Below are positions 6,991 to 13,737 of a stretch of DNA of 21,860 bases, one piece after another. Both the position numbers and the translations under genes were made by a program. Numbering within the stretch: position 1 is the first letter of the stretch; the number at the start of each line of letters is the position of its first letter. The stretch spans positions 1-21,860 of the IMG/VR virus record IMGVR_UViG_3300031198_000009; one strand, written 5' to 3'. The stretch comes from a virus. Below the pieces are notes generated by a model, which saw only the letters and a list, made by a program, of their open reading frames with translations, had not been told where the DNA came from and did no database searches.

Positions 6991-7226
6991 TGAAACACGC
7001 GCGCCCAGACTATGACCGCATTCAAGATCCGGCCGGGCTCATACCGGACGATGAACCCGTTTTCCTGGTCCGTGGTTCCGATGCGGTCGCCGCGCGGACA
7101 GTTCGTTTTTGGGCGAACGAGGCGGAAGCCAAGGGCGCGGCGCCGAACATCGTCGAGGCTGCTCGCCGGCAAGCCGAGCTTATGGACGCTTGGCCGATTC
7201 ACAAGGTTCCGGACATGCCGGCATGA
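6990..7226 (+). CDS. small conserved phage protein with RIQDP..IPxDEPVFL motif
   Basis: 78 residues from ATG 6990, with GAGGA at 6980-6984 and a TGATG junction. I prefer it to the upstream start at 6972. The pattern RIQDPAGLIPDDEPVFLVRG, then VRFWANEAEAKGAAPNIVEAA, then a basic/aromatic end is one I have seen in small proteins of many phage genomes. These are usually left as hypothetical and often sit near such enzyme clusters. No catalytic residues are obvious. It may be a regulator or adaptor of the neighbouring enzymes. That role is a guess. Confidence 0.7.
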   Translation: MKHARPDYDRIQDPAGLIPDDEPVFLVRGSDAVAARTVRFWANEAEAKGAAPNIVEAARRQAELMDAWPIHKVPDMPA

Positions 7227-8023
7227 GCACTTGGATGTGTCCGAAATGTGGGTTCGTGCAAGGCTACCTGACCTTGCGTGCGCGTGACGGCGCGATCGGT
7301 GAGTCGCGCGGACCGGAAATTAAGTTGTGCCCAAACGATGATACGGAGCTTTATGAAATGCGCATAGTCGAAGGAATTTCCTTACCTTTGGGGGATACCC
7401 ATTTCGCCGAGCATCTTGCAAAGGGTCCGGCATTCGAAGGCAAGGGAACCTATCAGTTCAGCAAGATCGAGCGCGCGTTAGAAGTGGCGACCAGGCGCGG
7501 GCTTGCACTCGACGTGGGTGCGCATATCGGGCTTTGGTCGCGCGTGCTCGCGCATTCGTTCGCGCGGGTGATCGCCTTTGAGCCATTGCCCGCGTTGCAT
7601 CCGCATTTTCGGATCAACACGGAAGATTGCCCCAACGTCAAGCTGATCGAATGCGCGGTCGGCGCCGAGTGCGGCGAGCTGGACATCGTCACGGTGGCCG
7701 ATAATTCCGGCAATGGTCACGTCGCACCGGTGGGTGTCTCCGGCGCGTGCATCGCGCATGTCGAGGCGGTGACGATCGACAGCCTGAATTTGCACGGCGT
7801 TGACTTCATCAAGATCGACGTCGAGGGGTTCGAGCTTCCTGTTGTCCAGGGCGGCGCGCGCACGATTCAACGTGATCGGCCGGTCATGGTGGTCGAGCAG
7901 AAACCCAACAATGCGGAGCGCTACGGGCGCGGCCAGTTCGCGGCGGTCGACCTGCTCAAGGCATGGGGATATGTGGTCGCCTGGGAAAAGGCGGGCGATT
8001 TCTGTCTGACGTGGGCGGCATGA
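7223..8023 (+). CDS. FkbM-family methyltransferase, copy 2, with N-terminal zinc-ribbon-like segment
   Basis: 266 residues from ATG 7223 (ATGA junction). Residues 6-9 are CPKC and 36-39 CPND, a degenerate zinc-ribbon with three cysteines and an Asp. RIVEGISLPLGDTHFAEHL (47-65) is the usual start of this phage FkbM group, so the ribbon is an added module. ATG codons at 7351 and 7358 are possible internal starts. Methyltransferase motifs: ALDVGAHIGLW (95-105), AFEPLP, VDFIKIDVEGFE (193-204), RPVMVVEQKP. It likely O-methylates a sugar. The ribbon may dock it to a partner. Confidence 0.85.
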   Translation: MSTWMCPKCGFVQGYLTLRARDGAIGESRGPEIKLCPNDDTELYEMRIVEGISLPLGDTHFAEHLAKGPAFEGKGTYQFSKIERALEVATRRGLALDVGAHIGLWSRVLAHSFARVIAFEPLPALHPHFRINTEDCPNVKLIECAVGAECGELDIVTVADNSGNGHVAPVGVSGACIAHVEAVTIDSLNLHGVDFIKIDVEGFELPVVQGGARTIQRDRPVMVVEQKPNNAERYGRGQFAAVDLLKAWGYVVAWEKAGDFCLTWAA

Positions 8024-8217
8024 TGGCGCCGGCCGATGAGACGTTCTGCGAATTGAACGTCGAAAAAGAGGGCGAACGGTTTGTCGTCCGTGATCAAGAC
8101 GGGCGTAGGGTTCGCGGTGTGCGTGCGGTTTCCGTGAATCAGCGCATGCGAGAAGTGACTACGGCCACGGTGGAATTTATCGTGTTCAAGTCCGGCACGC
8201 CGGAAGCGGTCAAATGA
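8020..8217 (+). CDS. small hypothetical phage protein, 64-65 residues
   Basis: ATG codons at 8020 and 8023 both overlap the preceding TGA (ATGATG). The product has one short beta-rich domain: FCELNVEKEGERFVVRD, then RVRGVRAVSV, then TTATVEFIVF. This pattern of strands suggests a small barrel or sandwich. I recognise it only as a type of small phage protein. It is coupled at its end (ATGA) to the next small gene. Confidence 0.65.
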   Translation: MMAPADETFCELNVEKEGERFVVRDQDGRRVRGVRAVSVNQRMREVTTATVEFIVFKSGTPEAVK

Positions 8218-8390
8218 GCGAGTGCGTTAAAGGCGAGCGAGTGCCGCGCCGGAGCATAGGGGTGTGGCTTTGGGATGCCTTAATCAATACCGGCGAGGGT
8301 TCGGCGCTCGCCGGTATGGGCTGGACTGAACCAGATCCAACCGGGAGCTGTCCGAAATGTGGCGCAAAGCCGGGGGAAGTCCATAAATGA
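8214..8390 (+). CDS. 58-residue small protein with CPKCG zinc-binding-like end
   Basis: Starts at ATG 8214 in the upstream stop (ATGA) and ends with TGA 8388-8390 inside the next start (ATGA), so it is coupled on both sides. The product begins MSECVKGERVPRRS, has a Trp-containing hydrophobic middle (IGVWLWDALI) and ends with SCPKCGAKPGE. One CxxC plus the N-terminal Cys could bind zinc, alone or as a dimer. An 11-bp perfect hairpin lies within the gene (8287-8317). No family recognised. Confidence 0.6.
   Translation: MSECVKGERVPRRSIGVWLWDALINTGEGSALAGMGWTEPDPTGSCPKCGAKPGEVHK
8287..8317 (+). repeat. perfect 11-bp inverted repeat inside the small CPKCG gene
   Basis: ATACCGGCGAG at 8287-8297 is the reverse complement of CTCGCCGGTAT at 8307-8317, with a 9-nt loop. 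No T-run follows. It could be a translation-control hairpin in the polycistronic message, an RNase site or a protein-binding site. Function unproven. Confidence 0.6.
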
Positions 8391-9112
8391 GACAGTCGAT
8401 TTTTATCGGTTTCGACCATCGCCACGCGGCCGCGCACGCCGTTTGCCGGCATAGTATCGAGCGGCGTTTGACTCGACCGACATCGGTGCGCGGCGTGGTG
8501 CTGGCCGATCTGCGCGCGATGGGGCTCTATACGCGGCCAACGGAGATGCACGAGCACGACCAGCTATGGGACGTGATCAGCGAAGCGCCGATGTCGACAG
8601 AGTTTGCCATCAGCCGATTCCTGACGCCGCATCTCGCCGGCATCGGCATGGCCGCGTTCATGGATTGCGATATCCTGGCGCGGGTCAATCTCGGCAAACT
8701 GTTCAACGAGATCGACCCGCGTTACGCAGTGACATGTGTCAAGCATCAACACGCGCCAGTTGAGGCGGTGAAGATGGACGGTCAAATACAGACCGTATAT
8801 TCGCGCAAAAATTGGTCTAGCGTCATGGTCTTCAACTGTGATCATCCTGCCAATGCGGCGTTGACCGTCCAACTAATCAACAGTGTACCCGGTCGAGATC
8901 TACACGCTTTTTGCTGGCTTAAGGATGAGGAAATCGGCGAGCTTCATCCGCGTTGGAATTATTTGGTGGGACACACGAAGCTCTATCAGGAACATAACGG
9001 AGACAGTCCGGCGCTGGTGCATTGGACCGACGGATATCCGCTGTTAAAAGGATACGAAACAGCGGAATATGCGGGGGAATTCTTTGCCGAATTGACCTCA
9101 TGGGCCAAGTGA
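8387..9112 (+). CDS. GT8-like GT-A glycosyltransferase
   Basis: 241 residues. STEFAISRFLTPHL (70-83) is followed by AAFMDCDILARV (89-100), whose DCD at 93-95 is the metal/nucleotide-sugar motif. Then come CVKHQH, YSRKNWSSVMVFN (138-150), WLKDEEIGELHPRWNYLVG (177-195) and VHWTDGYPLL (211-220). This is the glycogenin/galactosyltransferase-type (GT8-like) layout that I know from phage enzymes of Alphaproteobacteria. It probably uses a UDP-sugar. Coupled to the small gene before it (ATGA) and to the head-tail connector after it (TGATG), it ties the enzyme island into structural-gene expression. Confidence 0.8.
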   Translation: MRQSIFIGFDHRHAAAHAVCRHSIERRLTRPTSVRGVVLADLRAMGLYTRPTEMHEHDQLWDVISEAPMSTEFAISRFLTPHLAGIGMAAFMDCDILARVNLGKLFNEIDPRYAVTCVKHQHAPVEAVKMDGQIQTVYSRKNWSSVMVFNCDHPANAALTVQLINSVPGRDLHAFCWLKDEEIGELHPRWNYLVGHTKLYQEHNGDSPALVHWTDGYPLLKGYETAEYAGEFFAELTSWAK

Positions 9113-9810
9113 TGTTTGTCGAAGTTCTTGAGCAGCCTGGTGATCGTATGGTCAGCCTCGCCGAGATGAAGGCGCACTTGCGGGTTGATCACACCGACGA
9201 TGATTCCTTGATCGAGGTTTATACGATCGCGGCCGAACAGCGGGTCGATGGTCCGTTCGGTATCACCGGCCGTGCGTTCCGGCCGCAACGGCTGCGTGCG
9301 TCGTTCGGTAGTTTCGGCGCCAAGATCTGTTTGCCGTTTCCGCCGCTGATCAGCGTGGATAGCATTGCCTATTTGGACACCAACGGCGCCGAGCAGACAT
9401 TCGCCGAGGCGGGCAACTGGCGGGTGATCGGCGCCGGGACCGAACGTGGCGGCGAGATCGTTCCGCTTTACGGTGTCGCATGGCCGTCATTGCTCGCTAC
9501 CTCTGATGCGGATCTCGTGCGCGTCACCTTCACAGCCGGCTATTATTCGGCGGCCTCGCCGGAGAACGACCGCGTGCCGGAGATCGTCAAGGCGTGCGTC
9601 AAGCTGATCGTCGCGGATTGGTATGAGTTCCGCCCGTCGAGCGTGATCGGTGCCAACGCCGCGCCGACACCGCACGGCGCCGAGATGATCATCGCCCCGT
9701 TCCGCGTGGCGGGCGCTTACATCGCGCTGGACGATACCGGCGGCGGCTACGGAAGCGGGCAAGTGAACATAGACAGCAACGCCGGTTGGGGCTGTGGCTC
9801 CGGCTGCTAG
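9112..9810 (+). CDS. head-tail connector (HK97 gp6-like)
   Basis: 232 residues from ATG 9112 in the TGATG junction. An in-frame ATG at 9100 would add four residues. The opening VSLAEMKAHLRVDHTDDDSL and the helix with AAEQRVDGPFG match the gp6-like connector family, which forms the ring below the portal. LPFPPLISVDSIAYLD is the usual beta segment and PEIVKACVKLIVADWYE the C-terminal helix. The C-terminus adds a Gly/Cys-rich tail (GWGCGSGC) that is not typical of the family. Confidence 0.85.
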   Translation: MFVEVLEQPGDRMVSLAEMKAHLRVDHTDDDSLIEVYTIAAEQRVDGPFGITGRAFRPQRLRASFGSFGAKICLPFPPLISVDSIAYLDTNGAEQTFAEAGNWRVIGAGTERGGEIVPLYGVAWPSLLATSDADLVRVTFTAGYYSAASPENDRVPEIVKACVKLIVADWYEFRPSSVIGANAAPTPHGAEMIIAPFRVAGAYIALDDTGGGYGSGQVNIDSNAGWGCGSGC

Positions 9811-9819
9811 GGGGATATC

Positions 9820-10170
9820 ATGCCAGCACAGTTGCAAGCCGGCGACCTCGACCGGCGGATTACCCTCCAGCGCGCCACAGTGACCACGAGCACGCCGTAT
9901 AACGAACCGGTGGAGGTGTGGGGCGACATCGGCACAATATCGGCGCAGCGGGCTGACGCGAGCGCGGCGGAAGGCTATCGAGCGGCTGAGGTGGGTGCAC
10001 AGATTTCGACCCGGTTCACGGTCCGCTATTGGAGCCTCACGCGGGGCTTGACGCCGAAAGACCGTATCAGCTTCGAAGGCAAGTTGTACAATATCACCGC
10101 TACGCGCGAGCGGGTCGGCACAACGCGGCAATGGATCGAGATCGACGCCGTAGCGAGTGCGGACAAATGA
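9820..10170 (+). CDS. head-tail adaptor / head closure protein
   Basis: 116 residues, ATG 9820 with AGGGGGA just upstream. GDLDRRITLQRAT near the start, EVWGDIGTISAQR, TRFTVRYW and LTPKDRISFEGKLYNIT are the hallmarks of the SPP1 gp16 / phage head-tail joining family. It would sit between connector ring and tail and close the DNA exit channel. The methyltransferase cargo that follows starts inside its stop codon. Confidence 0.88.
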   Translation: MPAQLQAGDLDRRITLQRATVTTSTPYNEPVEVWGDIGTISAQRADASAAEGYRAAEVGAQISTRFTVRYWSLTRGLTPKDRISFEGKLYNITATRERVGTTRQWIEIDAVASADK

Positions 10171-10751
10171 TATTTCCTGATGAGGTCGCGGCATTCCTTC
10201 TGAAAAACAAAACCAATGACGTCTTTGCACGTCAGATTGCCCGCGCACACAAGCAAGCCGGAACGCTCGCCGAGCTGTTCACCGAATATCGGCCGCGTAC
10301 TCTGCTCGATATCGGGTGCGGCCTGGGTATGGCGGCGATCGTGCTTGCGGTTCGGTTCAACCTCGACGCAATCCACCTACTCGACGGTGACGGATCCGGC
10401 GATATCTTCCATGACTATCGCGCGGGTGCGGCTCCGTGGAATGATGTTCGCCTTGCGGGCGCGCTCGCGCGCGCCAACCTACCACCCGCATGTGCGGTGA
10501 TCGAGCACCCGTCGGACCCTGATTTGACGATACCGGTCGACGTCATCGTGTCGTTCAAATCGTGGGGAACGCATTATCCGATCTCGACATATCTGCCGCT
10601 CGCCGCGCGCTCGCTCAAACCGGGCGGCCTGATCGCGGTTGACCTGCATCCGTCGGACCGGCTGCATGGCGAGCAGGCGAGCGAGATCCAAGCCGCCGGC
10701 TTCGACCTGGTCGAACAGTACGGCCGCCGACACGTTTTTCAATGTCGATAG
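10167..10751 (+). CDS. class I SAM-dependent methyltransferase, 'SWGHHYP' family member 2
   Basis: 194 residues from ATG 10167 (ATGA). TLLDIGCGLG (45-54), IHLLDGDGSG (69-78), WNDVRLAGALARANL (91-105), VSFKSWGTHYPISTY (128-142) and LKPGGL repeat the layout of the protein at 5849. The block reads SWGTHYP here, so His-4 of SWGHHYP is not invariant while the HYP triad is. The gene is GC-rich like the structural genes. It overlaps the next paralog by 10 nt. Confidence 0.78.
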   Translation: MIFPDEVAAFLLKNKTNDVFARQIARAHKQAGTLAELFTEYRPRTLLDIGCGLGMAAIVLAVRFNLDAIHLLDGDGSGDIFHDYRAGAAPWNDVRLAGALARANLPPACAVIEHPSDPDLTIPVDVIVSFKSWGTHYPISTYLPLAARSLKPGGLIAVDLHPSDRLHGEQASEIQAAGFDLVEQYGRRHVFQCR

Positions 10752-11347
10752 TTTGGCCCGACCAGGTCCGCGACTATCTGATCCGGACCGGGCGGGATCT
10801 CGATTACAGTTGCCCGCTGATCGAACTGGCGGCCGTGCAAAAGTTCGCCGCGCTCTGGCCAGTGCTCGCCGGCCGGCGGCCGCCGGAGTCGCTGCTCGAT
10901 ATCGGCTGCGGCCTGGCGCTGATCGATGTGCATCTCGCGCGCGCTTGGCCGGGCGTGCGTGTCCATCTGCTCGATGGCGACGGCACCGGCGCGCAGGATA
11001 GGGGCTTCAAGCAAACGATGACCGCGTGGGGTGACGTGGCGGCCGGCGCGGCGATGATGCGCGCGAACGTGCCGGCCTGTCCCCCTGTGACCATCCACGC
11101 GCCGCGTCCGTTTCACCTGGCGGTTGATCTGATCATTTCTTCGCGGTCGTGGGGCCATCATTATCCGGTTAGCGTATATGCCGAATCGGTGGTTCGGTCG
11201 CTCAATCCCGGTGGCCTGGTCGTGCTCGACATTCGTACCGGCACGTCGGGATTGACACAGCTTGCCGCGCTTGGTTTCGAGGTCGTTTGTCGGATACCTG
11301 ACCCGTCGGAAAAGTGTGGTAGATTCGCGCTCGAATATGCACCGTGA
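10742..11347 (+). CDS. class I SAM-dependent methyltransferase, 'SWGHHYP' family member 3
   Basis: 201 residues. SLLDIGCGLALIDVHLA (50-66), VHLLDGDGTG (74-83), WGDVAAGAAMMRANV (96-110) and ISSRSWGHHYPVSVY (132-146) place it nearer the protein at 5849 than its tandem neighbour. Both also share the DIRT.T.GL..L..LG..EV end. The tandem pair is therefore not a simple local duplication. It carries one copy of the repeated 12-mer CCCTGTGACCAT (11083-11094). Confidence 0.78.
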   Translation: MSIVWPDQVRDYLIRTGRDLDYSCPLIELAAVQKFAALWPVLAGRRPPESLLDIGCGLALIDVHLARAWPGVRVHLLDGDGTGAQDRGFKQTMTAWGDVAAGAAMMRANVPACPPVTIHAPRPFHLAVDLIISSRSWGHHYPVSVYAESVVRSLNPGGLVVLDIRTGTSGLTQLAALGFEVVCRIPDPSEKCGRFALEYAP

Positions 11348-11362
11348 CATAAGGATGGTCAC

Positions 11363-11986
11363 ATGCCAGCCGCCCGTATTGCCATAACGGCATTGGAACA
11401 TATCCGAGATGACGAACTATTCTTACAACTCGGACAAGGCTATCATGAAGGTGCATTAAGAGTTATTCAAGCGGGAACGCCTCCAGAAGATTTATTGTTC
11501 AGATATTTGGACACGAACGGCGATGGTTCTGGAACTAAAAATGCAAATGGTGACTATAGTTCAGTAGCTCAAGATTTTAAAATTACAACTCAACCCGGAA
11601 TTTCTAGTAATTTAATACAAGCGTTGAACATACATATTCGAGATGGTTCGGCGTTATCTGCTAATGAATATGGAAATATCGCGGCATTGACGAACGGTGT
11701 TAGTGTAAAAATTCACAATGCTTCAAATGTTGCCGTGATAGATTTAACAGATGGAATTCCTGTTAAGTCAAATGCTGGATGGTCGAGGGGTGCGTTTAAT
11801 ATGCGTGCTGATGATTTTGGCAGTGGTGATAATTTTGTTTCTGCTCAATGGCATTTCAATGACCCTGGTTCATGGATATCGTTACCAATAGGTTATTCGC
11901 TTCGTGTTCATTTGAACGATAATCTTACCGGTTTGGTTGATCATTACTTTTTTGTAACCGGTCATGTACACAGGACAGGTGGTTAA
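11363..11986 (+). CDS. AT-rich probable virion (decoration or neck) protein
   Basis: 207 residues, ATG 11363 with AAGGATGG upstream. The order FRYLDTNGDGSGTKNANGDY, then TNGVSVKIHNASN, VIDLTDGIPVKSNAGW and LRVHLNDNLTGLVDHYFFVTG matches a beta-rich phage protein group I remember from head-tail or fibre regions. It has no assigned function that I know of. The gene is much richer in A and T than either neighbour, a sign of separate acquisition. It sits directly after two methyltransferases and before the gp10-like gene. Confidence 0.7.
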   Translation: MPAARIAITALEHIRDDELFLQLGQGYHEGALRVIQAGTPPEDLLFRYLDTNGDGSGTKNANGDYSSVAQDFKITTQPGISSNLIQALNIHIRDGSALSANEYGNIAALTNGVSVKIHNASNVAVIDLTDGIPVKSNAGWSRGAFNMRADDFGSGDNFVSAQWHFNDPGSWISLPIGYSLRVHLNDNLTGLVDHYFFVTGHVHRTGG

Positions 11987-12399
11987 TGGTCGAGCGGGTC
12001 AAGGTCGAGGGTTTCAGCGCATTGAACGCCAAGCTTAAACAGCTTCCCAAGGGCGTTGCTAAGGGCGTTCTCCAGCGTGTCGGCAAAAAGGTGATGCAGC
12101 CGATTGCCGACCATGCCGAAGAGTTGGCGCCGAAATTGTCCGGAACGCTTAAGCGGTCGATCCATGTTGGCACGCGGTTGTCGAAGCGCCAGCGCTCGTT
12201 GCACAAGGGGGAAGCTGGCGACGTCGAGATCTTCGCGGGTGCGGGTCCGTTGCCGCAGGCGAGCTTGCAGGAGTTCGGCACATCCGAGTTTCACGCGCAA
12301 CCGTTCATGCGACCGGCATGGGACGCGGGTAAGGTCAAGCTGCTCGCCGATATCGAGACGGAGCTTTGGGCGGAGATCCGGAAAGCATTGGGGGGCTAG
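11986..12399 (+). CDS. HK97 gp10-like head-tail/tail component
   Basis: 137 residues in a TAATG junction. VEGFSALNAKLKQLPKGVAK, ELAPKLSGTLKRSI, a basic loop, and the end motif EFGTSEFHAQPFMRPAWD are diagnostic of the HK97-gp10 family, which acts in neck and tail completion. The length is typical. Confidence 0.88.
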   Translation: MVERVKVEGFSALNAKLKQLPKGVAKGVLQRVGKKVMQPIADHAEELAPKLSGTLKRSIHVGTRLSKRQRSLHKGEAGDVEIFAGAGPLPQASLQEFGTSEFHAQPFMRPAWDAGKVKLLADIETELWAEIRKALGG

Positions 12400-12801
12400 G
12401 TGGAAGCGGCAATCATCAGCATGTTGCTCGCGGATGCCAGTGTCGCGGCGATCGTTGGCACGCGCGTTTATCCGTTGTCGCGGCCGCAAGGTTCGGCCTT
12501 TCCGTCGATCAGTTTGTTTTCCGTCGACGGCGGGCCGGAGTACGCGGACGATGGCGAGACGGGTCACGAAGTCCGGCGGGTGCAGGTCGACGGTTGGGCG
12601 ATGACCTACACTGAAACGAAAGCGATTGCGGCGGCCGTGCGGAACGTGTTGAGTTTCTTTTTCGGAACAGCGTTCGGTGTTTTCTTCGCTGTGATCATCC
12701 TTGAAGACGAACGGGATTTTCGCGAAGGTGGTGGCGATCAGACCGAATATCCGTTTCATGTGACTTTGGATTTCGTCGTAACAACAGGGGAAGCCCCATG
12801 A
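12400..12801 (+). CDS. tail terminator / tail completion protein (DUF3168-like)
   Basis: 133 residues beginning at GTG 12400 directly after the preceding TAG. ADASVAAIVGTRVYPLSRPQGSAFPSISLF, then VQVDGWAMTYTETKAIAAAVRNVL, and a final strand HVTLDFVV fit the DUF3168 tail-terminator layout. This protein caps the growing tail tube before it joins the head. The hydrophobic FFFGTAFGVFFAVI stretch is unusually phenylalanine-rich. Confidence 0.82.
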   Translation: MEAAIISMLLADASVAAIVGTRVYPLSRPQGSAFPSISLFSVDGGPEYADDGETGHEVRRVQVDGWAMTYTETKAIAAAVRNVLSFFFGTAFGVFFAVIILEDERDFREGGGDQTEYPFHVTLDFVVTTGEAP

Positions 12802-13193
12802 CGGCACGAGTAGGACGGCAAGTCGATTTCTTCTTCGGTGGTAATTCCCCTGGTGATCAAGTCCAGGGTGTTCGCGAAAAGGGAGTCGAGTGCAACGGTG
12901 AAGCGATCGACATCACCAGCGATGAAGACGACGGCGTTCGCACATTGTTGACGATACCGGCCGAAGACCAGGTGAATATCACACTTAGTGGTGTCACCAA
13001 GGATACGCGGATGAAAGCCGCGTGGTTCGCGCGCGAGCGTATGAATAACATCACTCTGCGCTATCCGGATGGCTCGACGATCTCCGGTGATTTCTTCATG
13101 ACAACTTACACCGAAGGCGAGAATTATAAGGAAGCCACAACCTTTCAATCGACGTTGCAATCGTCCGGCGTCGTCACCTTCACGCCGGGATAA
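12798..13193 (+). CDS. major tail tube protein
   Basis: 131 residues, ATGA junction. RVGRQVDFFFGG, VECNGEAIDITSDEDDGVRTLL, EDQVNITLSGVT and the end TTFQSTLQSSGVVTFTPG match the tube-protein fold of siphovirus and GTA major tail proteins. These polymerise into hexameric rings along the tape measure. Position between terminator and chaperone supports it. Confidence 0.87.
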   Translation: MTARVGRQVDFFFGGNSPGDQVQGVREKGVECNGEAIDITSDEDDGVRTLLTIPAEDQVNITLSGVTKDTRMKAAWFARERMNNITLRYPDGSTISGDFFMTTYTEGENYKEATTFQSTLQSSGVVTFTPG

Positions 13194-13195
13194 TC

Positions 13196-13594
13196 ATGTT
13201 TGAAGCAGTTGACCTAATTTGGGGTGAAGAAGTTTACACGATCGCACCGGATAAGATCCTCGGTGCGATCGCAATCATAGAAGAACATTATACATTTCAA
13301 GATCTCGCTGACGCCAACCAGAAGCAAAAGCTTTCCCTTGTTGGTCTCGCGCGTGCATATGGCGATGTGATGCGTTATGCTGGCGCGAAAATCACAGATG
13401 AACAAGTGTATGTCGGCATGTTTAGCGGCAACATGTCCAGCAACGTTCGTAATTCTGTTAACACTTTACTTGCCATGATGATTCCACCGTCTGTCATTGC
13501 TGCGGCCAATCAACCAGGGGCAGGAGGCGCGGCAAGGGGAAACCTAAAATCGTCAAAGGCGTCTATCAAGCGCTCGTCTGCACGGGGAAAATAG
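13196..13594 (+). CDS. tail assembly chaperone, short form
   Basis: 132 residues. The N-terminal half (VDLIWGEEVYTIAPDKILGAIAIIEEHY, then LVGLARAYGDVMRYAG and ITDEQVYVGMF) resembles the gp10/gp13-type chaperone of GTAs and siphoviruses, which binds the tape measure during assembly. The final 20 or so residues are basic and low in complexity, as expected for a short form whose function lies in the folded N-terminal part. A slippery G GGA AAC at 13537-13543 is in phase. Confidence 0.85.
   Translation: MFEAVDLIWGEEVYTIAPDKILGAIAIIEEHYTFQDLADANQKQKLSLVGLARAYGDVMRYAGAKITDEQVYVGMFSGNMSSNVRNSVNTLLAMMIPPSVIAAANQPGAGGAARGNLKSSKASIKRSSARGK
13537..13543 (+). other. -1 ribosomal frameshift site of the tail assembly chaperone
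   Basis: Codons read AGG GGA AAC CTA, placing G GGA AAC in slippery phase. After slipping, the next codons are CCT AAA ATC. A second heptamer, G GGA AAA at 13585-13591, sits directly before the TAG and leads into the same -1 frame. The first site is preferred because the residues it adds (VYQALVCTGKIAPSAFW) match the expected extension from its beginning. Confidence 0.85.
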
Positions 13595-13737
13595 CACCGT
13601 CCGCATTTTGGGCATTGCAACCGGGTGAGGTGTGGTGGTGGATAGAACACCTCAAACCGGCGCCGGACTATGCCGGCATGTCAGAGGATGAGGTAGCCGC
13701 GATCTATAGCGAGGCATATGGCGATGGCGACGACTAG
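13543..13737 (+). CDS. tail assembly chaperone, frameshift extension (long form)
   Basis: The -1 frame from 13543 runs to a TAG at 13735-13737 and adds 64 residues. These include KGVYQALVCTGKIAPSAFW, then LQPGEVWWWIEHL and MSEDEVAAIYSEAY. The G..AP.AFWAL.PGE pattern is the usual C-terminal domain of GTA/siphovirus chaperones. The long form would be about 180 residues, starting at 13196. It overlaps the tape measure start by 20 nt. This is the equivalent of lambda gpG and gpGT. Confidence 0.82.
   Translation, partial: PKIVKGVYQALVCTGKIAPSAFWALQPGEVWWWIEHLKPAPDYAGMSEDEVAAIYSEAYGDGDD

Noticed and set aside
13543-13737. Broken or pseudogene remnant after the chaperone stop
   Set aside because: The -1 frame is open, has the family's C-terminal pattern and is reached through an in-phase heptamer, so it is a normal frameshift extension.
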